From Muricauda sp. MAR_2010_75 (GTDB lineage: Bacteria; Bacteroidota; Bacteroidia; Flavobacteriales; Flavobacteriaceae): 64,000 bases of DNA. The notes under the pieces were generated by a model. It made no database searches. It was given only the letters and a program-made list of their open reading frames with translations, and was not told the DNA's origin. A program made the translations under genes and the position numbers. The stretch spans positions 620,001 through 684,000 of the forward strand of contig NZ_JQNJ01000001.1 of NCBI RefSeq assembly GCF_000745185.1, read 5' to 3'. Positions 16,285 through 23,759 of the stretch are shown piece after piece (positions within the stretch are counted from its first letter, which is position 1; every line of letters begins with the position of its first letter).

Positions 16285-17199
16285 ATGCAAGAAAATTACT
16301 TGGCAAAATGGCTTAGCGGAGAGCTTTCCGAAGCAGAACTCACGGAATTTAAAAAGTCCGAGGAGTATGCTTCCTATAAAAAGCTCAAGGAGGTTTCCAG
16401 CACTTTGGAAGCCCCCGAGTTTAATGTGGACCAAAGTTTGGAGCGCCTAAAAGAAGGACGCATGGGCCAAGTCCCAAAGGTCATTACATTGAACCCTTTC
16501 AAAAAATTCCTTCGGGTTGCCGCTGTTATTGCCGTATTGCTTGCCGGTTCCTACTTTTACCTCAACACCTTGAACGAATCCATTACCACCGAATTTGCCG
16601 AACGTTCCGAGGTTACCCTTCCCGATGATTCCGAAATTTTCCTCAATGCAGATTCTGAGGTATCCTTCAGCAAAAAGAACTGGGACAAAAAAAGAAACGT
16701 GACCCTTAAAGGTGAAGCGTTCTTTAAGGTGGCCAAAGGAAAAAAATTCACGGTGGAGACTGAACACGGTACGGTAGCCGTTTTAGGAACCCAGTTTAAT
16801 GTAGAAAATAGAAAAGGGTTCTTCGAGGTCACCTGCTATGAAGGATTGGTAAGCGTTGCCTACAATAACACTGAGACCAAATTGCCCGCGGGCACTTCCT
16901 TTATGGTTATTAATGGAAAAGTCATGGATACCTCCAAGCCCGATGGTCATCAACCCACTTGGATGAACAATGAAAGTAGTTTTGCAAGTATTCCCCTTCA
17001 ATATGTCTTTAATGAGTTGGAAAGACAGTACAACATCAAAGTAAAGACCGAAAATGTAAACACTGATTTACTTTTTACAGGTACCTTTAGCAACACAGAC
17101 CTCAATATGGCGTTAAAAAGTATAAGTACCCCGTCTCGCACAAACTATAAAGTTGAGGGTGATAACGTACTTTTCTATGCTGGGAATACACCGCAATAG
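16285..17199 (+). CDS. FecR-family anti-sigma factor
   Basis: The 304-residue single-pass inner-membrane protein has a cytoplasmic anti-sigma region at 1-70 (ending near FNPFKKF), one membrane helix at about 76-93 (VAAVIAVLLAGSYFYL), a periplasmic FecR domain (SEVTLPDDSEIFLNADSEVSF, VTLKGEAFFKVAKG, AVLGTQFNV) and a C-terminal DUF4974 domain (FNELERQYNIKVKTEN, FTGTFSNTDLNMALKS). It relays contact with the receptor's STN domain to the sigma factor. The TonB receptor start overlaps its last 23 nt, indicating coupled translation. Confidence 0.94.
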   Translation: MQENYLAKWLSGELSEAELTEFKKSEEYASYKKLKEVSSTLEAPEFNVDQSLERLKEGRMGQVPKVITLNPFKKFLRVAAVIAVLLAGSYFYLNTLNESITTEFAERSEVTLPDDSEIFLNADSEVSFSKKNWDKKRNVTLKGEAFFKVAKGKKFTVETEHGTVAVLGTQFNVENRKGFFEVTCYEGLVSVAYNNTETKLPAGTSFMVINGKVMDTSKPDGHQPTWMNNESSFASIPLQYVFNELERQYNIKVKTENVNTDLLFTGTFSNTDLNMALKSISTPSRTNYKVEGDNVLFYAGNTPQ

Positions 17200-19741
17200 C
17201 CAAATTGGCCTCTTTTTGGTTTTTTTGCTGTTCTTCTTCTGTTCAAATTATGCCCAAGAAAAACAGCAAGAACACATGGGTCTTATTCCATATATAAAAA
17301 CCTTGGAAGAGCGCTTTGATGTCAAATTTTCATATCTCAATGAAGATTTGGAAGATATTTCCATTGCCGTTCCTGAAAATTTGGTGACGCTGGATGATAT
17401 TCTCGGTTATGTGGAATCCCAATTTCAAATAGAAAGCAAAAAACTTAGTGATCGTTACTTTACATTGACAAAACTCCGCTCGGTAACACTCTGTGGACGT
17501 GTGCTCGACAATTTTGCGGAAAATACCATTCCGGGTGCAACTATAGAAATCTTGGGAGCCAACATTGCCCAAACCACAGATATAAATGGCTCTTTTGTTC
17601 TTAATGATGTTCCTCGCAATGCGTCCCTCAAAATTCGGTATTTGGGTTACCTTACCAAGTATGTCAATGTTGAAAGTTTATTGCAACAAGGCGGATGCCC
17701 AAAAATATTGATGGCCCAGCATTACGAGCAATTGGACGAAGTCATCGTATACAAATTCCTGACCACGGGACTCATTAAGGAAACCGATGCCAGCATTACC
17801 ATGAACACAGCCGAGTTTGGTATTCTTCCCGGACTCATTGAGCCCGATATCCTACAAACCGTTCAAGCACTTCCAGGCATTAAAAGTATAGATGAGACAG
17901 TCTCCGACATTAACGTAAGAGGAGGCACAAACGACCAGAACCTCATCCTTTGGAACGGCATTAAAATGTATCAATCCGGACATTTCTTTGGGCTGATTTC
18001 TGCCTTCAACCCCTATTTAACGGATAAAATTTCGGTAATTAAAAATGGTACACCCGCCAATTTTGGCGATGGGGTGAGCAGCGTCATCCAAATGGAAACC
18101 AGCAATCATATCGCTGATGGTTTTGAAGGTGGTGCAGGATTCAATTTTATCAGTGGGGATGTTTTTGGCCAGTTTCGCTTAAATGACAAATTGGGTTTCC
18201 AATTCTCCGCTCGTAGATCCACAACGGATTTTTTGAACACCCCTACCTATAATAAGTTTTTTGACCGCGCCTTTCAGGACAGCGAGGTAACCGATGAAGA
18301 CAATGTGGCCGTAGATGATGAGATTACCCGGGATGAAGACTTCTATTTCTACGACTTTTCCGGAAAACTGTTTTATGATATCAATGACGCCCATAAATTT
18401 AGGTTGAGTGCCATCAGCCTGAACAACAATCTACGATATGTGGAAAATAACATGACCGACAACGAAACCACTATCAGTTTGCTGAAACAAACCAATCTTT
18501 CCGTTGGAGGGCAGCTTCAGAGCCAATGGACCGATCAATTCTCTTCCCGCCTAAATGTGTATTATTCCAAATACAATTTGGATGGTCAAAGCGTGTTCAA
18601 CCAAATACGGCAGTTGGATCAGAAAAATAGTGTGGATGAAAGGGCGGTAAAGCTCAATACAGAATATGAGGTTTCAGACCAATTGCAATGGACCAACGGG
18701 TTTCAATATATCGAAACGGGCATCATCAACCGAGCGTTTGTTAATCAACCTAATTTTGACATCAACACTAAAGGAGTTATCCGAATCCATGCCCCATATT
18801 CCGAAATTGAGTATACCTCCTTTGAAAATAAGTTTATCGGCAAGTTTGGGGCACGGTTCAACTTCATTGAAAACCTAGACACCTTCAATACATTTTTGGT
18901 GGAACCCCGTCTCAACCTTAATTTTCGACTGGCCAATTATCTACGTGCAGAGGTTTTGGGAGAATTCAAGAGCCAGACCACCAATCAGGTCATAGATTTG
19001 GAACAGAATTTTCTGGGCATTGAAAAACGCAGATGGATTCTATCTGATGATGACACCCTACCCGTAACCCAAAGTAAACAAGGCTCTGTGGGCATCAACT
19101 TTGAACGAAACAATTTTTATGTGGGTCTTGAAGGTTTCTATAAAAATGTGGACGGTATCAGCACAAGTACCCAAGGATTCCAGAACCAAGATCAGTTTAG
19201 TGGGGAAATTGGCAGTTATGATGTAAAAGGAATTGAATTTCTCATCAACAAAAGAGGTGACCGGTATAGCACTTGGTTGAGCTATGCGTACAACAAGAAT
19301 GACTATACCTTTGATTCCATAGTACCCCATAGCTTCCCTAACAATCTGGATATTAGACATACCATTACCTTTGCGGGAACCTATACCTATAAAAACCTAA
19401 AATTGAGTGTTGGGGTCAACTACCGAACAGGAAAACCCTATACAGAACCTGTGGAAGGTGATGAGGCGCTGGACACTTCCTTTTTCCCTGCACAAATCAA
19501 CTATGAAGCGCCTAACAGCAGTCGACTTCCCGAATACTTTAGGGCAGATGCCTCGGCCATTTATAGTTTTGCCTTAACGCGAGGCATCAAAGCAAATGCA
19601 GGGATCTCCCTACTCAATATGACCAATCGAAAAAACAGTCTCAACCGCTACTATCGGGTAAATGATGAAAACCAGATTGAAACGGTGGAAAGCGTTTCGC
19701 TGGGCATTACCCCCAATGTAAGTTTTAGGGTGCGTTTTTAA
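17177..19741 (+). CDS. TonB-dependent outer-membrane receptor with STN domain
   Basis: The protein of about 854 residues has a signal peptide (hydrophobic residues 10-22, ending NYAQ), an STN domain at about 28-100 for signalling to FecR, a CarboxypepD-regulatory-like domain at about 103-175, a plug with LPGIKSIDETVSDINVRGG, and a long beta-barrel with alternating aromatic strands ending NVSFRVRF. The start was set at ATG 17177 (MLGIHRNSQI), where the signal peptide fits, rather than 17153. It completes the sigma/anti-sigma/receptor cassette. The substrate is unknown: no SusD gene follows, so small ligands or siderophores are as likely as glycans. Hairpins follow the stop codon. Confidence 0.92.
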   Translation: MLGIHRNSQIGLFLVFLLFFFCSNYAQEKQQEHMGLIPYIKTLEERFDVKFSYLNEDLEDISIAVPENLVTLDDILGYVESQFQIESKKLSDRYFTLTKLRSVTLCGRVLDNFAENTIPGATIEILGANIAQTTDINGSFVLNDVPRNASLKIRYLGYLTKYVNVESLLQQGGCPKILMAQHYEQLDEVIVYKFLTTGLIKETDASITMNTAEFGILPGLIEPDILQTVQALPGIKSIDETVSDINVRGGTNDQNLILWNGIKMYQSGHFFGLISAFNPYLTDKISVIKNGTPANFGDGVSSVIQMETSNHIADGFEGGAGFNFISGDVFGQFRLNDKLGFQFSARRSTTDFLNTPTYNKFFDRAFQDSEVTDEDNVAVDDEITRDEDFYFYDFSGKLFYDINDAHKFRLSAISLNNNLRYVENNMTDNETTISLLKQTNLSVGGQLQSQWTDQFSSRLNVYYSKYNLDGQSVFNQIRQLDQKNSVDERAVKLNTEYEVSDQLQWTNGFQYIETGIINRAFVNQPNFDINTKGVIRIHAPYSEIEYTSFENKFIGKFGARFNFIENLDTFNTFLVEPRLNLNFRLANYLRAEVLGEFKSQTTNQVIDLEQNFLGIEKRRWILSDDDTLPVTQSKQGSVGINFERNNFYVGLEGFYKNVDGISTSTQGFQNQDQFSGEIGSYDVKGIEFLINKRGDRYSTWLSYAYNKNDYTFDSIVPHSFPNNLDIRHTITFAGTYTYKNLKLSVGVNYRTGKPYTEPVEGDEALDTSFFPAQINYEAPNSSRLPEYFRADASAIYSFALTRGIKANAGISLLNMTNRKNSLNRYYRVNDENQIETVESVSLGITPNVSFRVRF

Positions 19742-19770
19742 ATGCATATATTGTAATTCTCAATCTCCCC

Positions 19771-19811
19771 GATTCGGTCAGCCCGAATCACCCCTCTTGG
19801 GCAAAGAGGGG
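19771..19811. repeat. double hairpin bordering the DUF559 gene (5' side)
   Basis: There are two adjacent perfect hairpins. GATTCGG/CCGAATC spans 19771-19777 and 19783-19789 with a 5-nt loop; CCCCTCTT/AAGAGGGG spans 19791-19798 and 19804-19811 with a 5-nt loop. GAGCTTT follows the second, starting within a few bases. A hairpin plus GAGCTTT recurs at the other end of the gene. It may also terminate the receptor transcript. Confidence 0.8.
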
Positions 19812-19829
19812 AGCTTTAAAATGGGATTG

Positions 19830-20231
19830 ATGAAAAAAAGAATTCACAGCCGAAAGGAACTACAGGCCTACCGCAAAAAACTCAGGGAAAATTTAACACC
19901 AGCTGAAGCATTTTTATGGCGACACTTAAAAGCCAAAAAATTATGCGGAAGACGTTTCAACAGACAGCATAGCATAAAAAATTACATTGTTGATTTCTAT
20001 TGTGCCGCTGAAAAATTGGTGATAGAATTGGATGGAGCCGTACATTTTACCCCACAAGCACAAGAATATGACCGTAAAAGAACGGAAGTATTGAATGAAC
20101 TTGGCTTTACCGTTATCCGGTTTGAAAATAAAATGGTATTTGAAAATCTGGAATCTGTGCTTCTAGAAATCTCTGAACATTTTCAACAAAACCCTCAAGG
20201 CTCCTCCCTCAATAAGGGAGGTGAGCTTTGA
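19830..20231 (+). CDS. stand-alone DUF559 (Vsr/restriction-fold) endonuclease-like protein
   Basis: The 133-residue protein is of the DUF559 family, a PD-(D/E)XK nuclease-fold group related to very-short-patch repair enzymes. Visible are KLRENLTPAEAFLWRHLKAK, CGRRFNRQHSIKNYIVDFYC, EKLVIELDGAVHF and LGFTVIRFENK; IVDFYC and IELDGAVH give the acidic residues expected of the active site. The start was taken at ATG 19830 (MKKRIHSRKE); ATG 19821 is also possible. No partner methylase or helicase is near. The last codons and the stop lie inside a hairpin matching the upstream one, which is unusual. Confidence 0.85.
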   Translation: MKKRIHSRKELQAYRKKLRENLTPAEAFLWRHLKAKKLCGRRFNRQHSIKNYIVDFYCAAEKLVIELDGAVHFTPQAQEYDRKRTEVLNELGFTVIRFENKMVFENLESVLLEISEHFQQNPQGSSLNKGGEL

Positions 20232-20242
20232 CAAGTGTCAAA
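20203..20242. repeat. hairpins bordering the DUF559 gene (3' side)
   Basis: CCTCCCT/AGGGAGG spans 20203-20209 and 20215-20221 with a 5-nt loop, inside the last codons of the DUF559 gene, followed by TGAGCTTT. A second, TTTGACA/TGTCAAA at 20227-20233 and 20236-20242, contains the stop codon. The layout mirrors the 5' border, with two hairpins and the GAGCTTT word between coding region and outside. Confidence 0.8.
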
Positions 20243-20261
20243 ACTCGGAGGGTTAGAAGAG

Positions 20262-22370
20262 TTACATCCGTTCCGGAACATCAATGCCCAATAGTCTAAA
20301 TGCAGACTGAATCACCTCGCCCACTTTTTGGGACAACTGCACCCGAAATTGCTTTTTCTGCTCGTCCGGTTCCCCTAAAATGGATACCTGTTGGTAGAAT
20401 GAATTGAACTCCTTCACCAAATCGTAGGTGTAATTGGCTAGTAAAGCCGGACTAAAGTTCTCCGCCGCCAATTGCACGGTTTCGGGGAATAATTGGATTC
20501 CCTTCAATAATTCCTTCTCTTTCTCATGCAGTTCAAATGTCATGTCGAGCGCAGTCGAGACATCAAAGTCCGCTTTGCGGAGAATGGACTGAATCCGCGC
20601 ATACGTATATTGGATAAACGGCCCGGTGTTCCCTTGAAAATCCACAGACTCCTCCGGGTTGAACAAAATCCGTTTCTTGGGATCCACTTTTAGGATGTAG
20701 TATTTTAAAGCACCCAAACCAATGGTTCGGTACAAGCCTTTCTTTTCTTCTTCGGAATAGCCTTCCAATTTGCCCAATTCGGCTGAAATGAATTCTGCGG
20801 TCTCTTCCATATTTTGGATAAGGTCATCGGCATCCACCACGGTACCTTCCCTACTCTTCATCTTCCCACTGGGCAAGTCCACCATACCATAACTCAAATG
20901 GTACAATTGTTCCGCCCACGAATAGCCCAATTTGTTCAGGATGAGAAAAAGCACCTTAAAATGATAATCCTGCTCATTCCCCACAGTGTATACCATCCCG
21001 TTGATATCCGGAAAATCCGTTACCCGTTGGATGGCCGTACCAATATCTTGGGTCATATAGACCGCCGTACCATCGGAACGAAGGACGATTTTTTCATCCA
21101 AGCCCTCATCCGTAAGGTCTATCCAAACACTACCATCCTCCTTTTTGAAAAAGACCCCTTTTTCAAGGCCATCTTTCACCACATCCCGACCCAACAGATA
21201 GGTATCGCTTTCGTAATAGAGTTTGTCAAAATCAACTCCCAGATTTTTATAGGTGGTATCAAAACCGGCATAGACCCAGCTGTTCATTTTTTTCCAAAGA
21301 GCTACGACCTCAGCATCACCAGCTTCCCATTTACGGAGCATTTCTTGAGCTTCTTTCAGAATTTCAACTAGTGGTGTTAACTTGTCATCTAATATATTTC
21401 TTACTATCCTAATATCCTTGTCCGTAAATTCCTCATCAATCCTAGTAACCCCATAAATTTTCGAATAAATGCTTAAAAACTTATTTCTAGATTTAATCAA
21501 ATCCTTTAAAGGAACATCTTCTGTCATAAAATCAATATCCCTGAACTGAGATAAAACTTTATCTTTCCTAAATTCCTCTTCTCCTATGTTATTGTCAAAC
21601 TTGTAAAAATCTTTAATCGCCGCACCTAAAATTGAGTAATAATTAGATCCTTCATCAATATTATGTATGGCTGTTTTTAAGTTAAATGGTTCTTGCTTAT
21701 CAAGTTCATTTTTTAGTAACTCTGATAATTCTTGAAATTTTTCTTGTAACTGTTTCTTAAATGCTTTATCAAAAGCCACATAGTATTTCCCCACCAAATG
21801 GTCACCTTTCAAGCCGGAGGATTCTGGGGTTTCCCCATCGCCAAATTTCTGCCAGGCCAACATACTTTTACAAATATGGATGCCCCGGTCGTTGATGATT
21901 TGGGTTTTGTACACTTTCTTTCCAGAAGCCTTTAAGATTTCTGCCACGGAATAGCCCAAAAGATTGTTTCGGATATGCCCTAAATGCAAGGGTTTGTTGG
22001 TATTGGGGGACGAATACTCCACCATAATAGCATCTTTTGAGGTGGACTTCACATAACCATAGTCCACTTCATCTTTGATGCTATTGAAAAAGTTGAGATA
22101 GTAGCTGTCCTCGATCACAATGTTCAAAAAGCCCTGCACCACATTGCACTTGGCGACCTCGGCCACCTGTTCCTGCAAATAGTCCCCGATTTGGGTCCCA
22201 ATCTGCAACGGATTGCCCTTTACAAAACGAAGCATGGGAAAAACCACCACCGTGACATCCCCCTCAAAATCCTTGCGGGTAGGTTGAAATTCAACCGTGG
22301 GAAGTTCAACTTGGTACAGTTCCTTTACAGCATCCTTGACCTTTTGGCCCAAATCGTTTTGCAAACTCAT
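20262..22370 (-). CDS. argS: arginyl-tRNA synthetase with large internal insertion
   Basis: ArgRS charges tRNA-Arg. The 702-residue protein has the additional N-terminal domain, HIGH as HLGH at 129-132 (SPNTNKPLHLGHIRNN), the KMSK-equivalent GKMKSREGT at 502-510, and the DALR domain with GNTGPFIQYTYARIQSIL at 580-596. Bacteroidota ArgRS is usually near 590 residues, so about 110 are extra. They lie between about residues 203 and 337, after HLVGKYYVAFDKAFKK and before AQEMLRKWEAGD, and the DNA there (21361-21775) is visibly more AT-rich. A palindromic repeat also lies in frame at residues 603-610. All core motifs are intact, so the enzyme is probably active. Confidence 0.96.
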   Translation of the reverse strand: MSLQNDLGQKVKDAVKELYQVELPTVEFQPTRKDFEGDVTVVVFPMLRFVKGNPLQIGTQIGDYLQEQVAEVAKCNVVQGFLNIVIEDSYYLNFFNSIKDEVDYGYVKSTSKDAIMVEYSSPNTNKPLHLGHIRNNLLGYSVAEILKASGKKVYKTQIINDRGIHICKSMLAWQKFGDGETPESSGLKGDHLVGKYYVAFDKAFKKQLQEKFQELSELLKNELDKQEPFNLKTAIHNIDEGSNYYSILGAAIKDFYKFDNNIGEEEFRKDKVLSQFRDIDFMTEDVPLKDLIKSRNKFLSIYSKIYGVTRIDEEFTDKDIRIVRNILDDKLTPLVEILKEAQEMLRKWEAGDAEVVALWKKMNSWVYAGFDTTYKNLGVDFDKLYYESDTYLLGRDVVKDGLEKGVFFKKEDGSVWIDLTDEGLDEKIVLRSDGTAVYMTQDIGTAIQRVTDFPDINGMVYTVGNEQDYHFKVLFLILNKLGYSWAEQLYHLSYGMVDLPSGKMKSREGTVVDADDLIQNMEETAEFISAELGKLEGYSEEEKKGLYRTIGLGALKYYILKVDPKKRILFNPEESVDFQGNTGPFIQYTYARIQSILRKADFDVSTALDMTFELHEKEKELLKGIQLFPETVQLAAENFSPALLANYTYDLVKEFNSFYQQVSILGEPDEQKKQFRVQLSQKVGEVIQSAFRLLGIDVPERM
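20541..20564. repeat. dispersed palindromic repeat inside the argS frame
   Basis: TCGAGCGCAGTCGAGA, the core of the intergenic modules at 23602 and 27532, is also present in argS on the plus strand, flanked by ATG and CAT to form a bulged hairpin. It is read in frame as DVSTALDM on the minus strand, between the conserved TYARIQSILRKAD and the helix FELHEKEKELLKG. Confidence 0.85.
21361..21775 (-). other. AT-rich in-frame insertion in argS
   Basis: This segment encodes about residues 199-337 of ArgRS, with Lys/Asn/Ile/Asp-rich sequence such as NNIGEEEFRKDKV and NILDDKLTPL. Its codons favour A/T far more than those on either side, where Gly/Pro/Thr codons end in C. Both edges fall at family-conserved segments. 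There is no intein-type junction (Cys/Ser at the start, His-Asn at the end), so it is retained in the protein. I recognise no domain in it. Confidence 0.7.
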
Positions 22371-22475
22371 CTAAAAAGCGTTTCAGCCCGCAAAACTACA
22401 TATTTTTTGCCCTTTTGTAACATATTTCCCGAAGCATTGACCTATAGATAGTTAGTATTTTGAGTATTTTTAGGC

Positions 22476-22901
22476 ATGCTTCTAAACGTTTCTTATTCTG
22501 ACAAGGACATCACCCGAAAAATCGATGAGTCGGTGGGCAAGCCCTTTTCCTTGAAAGAACGTTTTGCCATGGGTGGAATTGGTTCGCCAAAATTGCATAT
22601 CACTGAAACCAGTATGCAGATCCAAAACCTGCTCATTTTGGACAATAACCTGAATTCCTGTAATATTGAAATCCGCCCCAAGGGCATTATTGTACGGTTT
22701 CGGTCCTTATTGGAAACATATGGGCTCATCATCCCCTATTACAAATTAAAACTGTACAAGGGCGATAGTGCTATACATTCCGTTTATATGGACCATTATT
22801 TCATTAAGGTGAAATCAGATACCAAGGCCATACAACGGTTCTTTAAAAAATTGTTGGACCACAAGGCGGATAATACGCCAACATCCATTGAAGATCTATG
22901 A
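22476..22901 (+). CDS. conserved hypothetical protein
   Basis: The 141-residue soluble protein has no motif I can name. It reads as a beta-rich domain with KLHITETSMQIQNLLIL, SCNIEIRPKGIIVRFRSLLE and GLIIPYYKLKLYKGD, resembling small PH-like domains, then a helical end (TKAIQRFFKKLLDHK). Its TGA overlaps the ATG of the next gene (22898-22901), so the two are co-translated. It is divergent from argS by 105 bp. Confidence 0.72.
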   Translation: MLLNVSYSDKDITRKIDESVGKPFSLKERFAMGGIGSPKLHITETSMQIQNLLILDNNLNSCNIEIRPKGIIVRFRSLLETYGLIIPYYKLKLYKGDSAIHSVYMDHYFIKVKSDTKAIQRFFKKLLDHKADNTPTSIEDL

Positions 22902-23416
22902 ACTGGTTCAAGAAACATCCACGAGTCGAAGTAAAACCTTCCCAAGCAGATGTACTGCTCTACCGGGCTGGTTGGATGGTGGTGGCCTTCAATGTTTTTC
23001 TGGTTCTTGGGGTCTATGCTGACCTCCCCGAAACCATTCCCACCCATTTCAACTTTCTAGGCAGGGTGGATGGCTACGGACATAAATCCGCCCTTTGGGC
23101 CATTCCCATGCTCAGTGCCGGACTCTATCTGGCTCTGGGACTCGTTGCCACCAAACTAAAACCGTGGCTAATGAACTATCCGGTAAAAGTGACCGAAGAA
23201 AATGCCCCTAAACTCTATTCGCTGGCCCTGCGCATGTTGGCGGTCATGAATTTCTGTTTTGTAATGGCCTTTTTGATGACCACAGGTATCATCCTTCTTA
23301 GAATAAAAGGATGGATAGATGCAGGGGATGTCCAGCTCCTCATTGGGTTGTGGGTCCTCAATGGTATGGTTCCGCTTTATTACGTGTACAAGATGGTTGT
23401 GGTTGTGCGGGAGTAA
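22898..23416 (+). CDS. DUF1648-type membrane protein
   Basis: The 172-residue membrane protein has four hydrophobic segments near 29-47, 65-85, 106-130 and 140-162. It has the DUF1648 hallmark around residues 45-66: DLPETIPTHFNFLGRVDGYGHKSALWAIP. DUF1648 proteins include SdpI-like and transporter-associated ones of mostly unknown role. A 4-bp start-stop overlap with the preceding gene suggests a functional pair. Confidence 0.83.
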   Translation: MNWFKKHPRVEVKPSQADVLLYRAGWMVVAFNVFLVLGVYADLPETIPTHFNFLGRVDGYGHKSALWAIPMLSAGLYLALGLVATKLKPWLMNYPVKVTEENAPKLYSLALRMLAVMNFCFVMAFLMTTGIILLRIKGWIDAGDVQLLIGLWVLNGMVPLYYVYKMVVVVRE

Positions 23417-23660
23417 TTCGTCATTTCAAAATGACAAAAGAACATTCGTGAGAATTCGTGTCATTAGTGTCAGACTAACAACACCCCTATAATCCCCTCA
23501 AGGGGATAGCACAATACCGAACGTCATGCCGAACTCGTTTCGGCATCCCACCCCAAAGCATAAGACCCTGAAATAAATTCAGGGTGACATACATTTGCCA
23601 CATCGAGCGCAGTCGAGATGTCTTGTCTACCTTTCGACTCCGCTCAAGATGACAAGACTA
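23417..23660. repeat. composite intergenic repeat cluster A
   Basis: The 343-bp gap before the next gene is mostly repeats: GTCATTT-CA-AAATGAC hairpin (23420-23435); an ATTCGTGTCATT word; a CCCCTCAAGGGG module (about 23493); a GTCATGCCGAACTCGTTTCGGCATCCC-type hairpin (from 23523); a CAGGGTGACA module (about 23580); and a TCGAGCGCAGTCGAGA module running to GATGACAAG (23602-23657). The last three recur at 27.5-27.76 kb. Confidence 0.85.
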
Positions 23661-23715
23661 AAGCACGTCTGTTACAAAATCCTCCCCAGCTCGTCTAACC
23701 CATGTGCAACCTTTT

Positions 23716-23723
23716 TAAGTTTG
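23716..23723 (+). promoter_or_regulatory. candidate -7 box for the CarboxypepD-like gene
   Basis: TAAGTTTG fits TAnnTTTG and ends 36 bp before the ATG at 23760. No TTTG is found at the expected 19-nt spacing. It is the only box in the short unique sequence between repeat cluster A and the gene. Confidence 0.4.
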
Positions 23724-23759
23724 CAGTGTCTATTTAGTAATTACATCAAAAACGAACAG

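Noticed and set aside
19771..20242. REP/RAYT transposase pair
   Set aside because: The protein is DUF559-like and lacks the HUH and Y1 motifs of RAYT transposases; only the layout is similar.
21361..21775. Possible intein in ArgRS
   Set aside because: No Cys/Ser/Thr at the first position, no terminal His-Asn and no intein blocks; the segment is too short for a homing intein.
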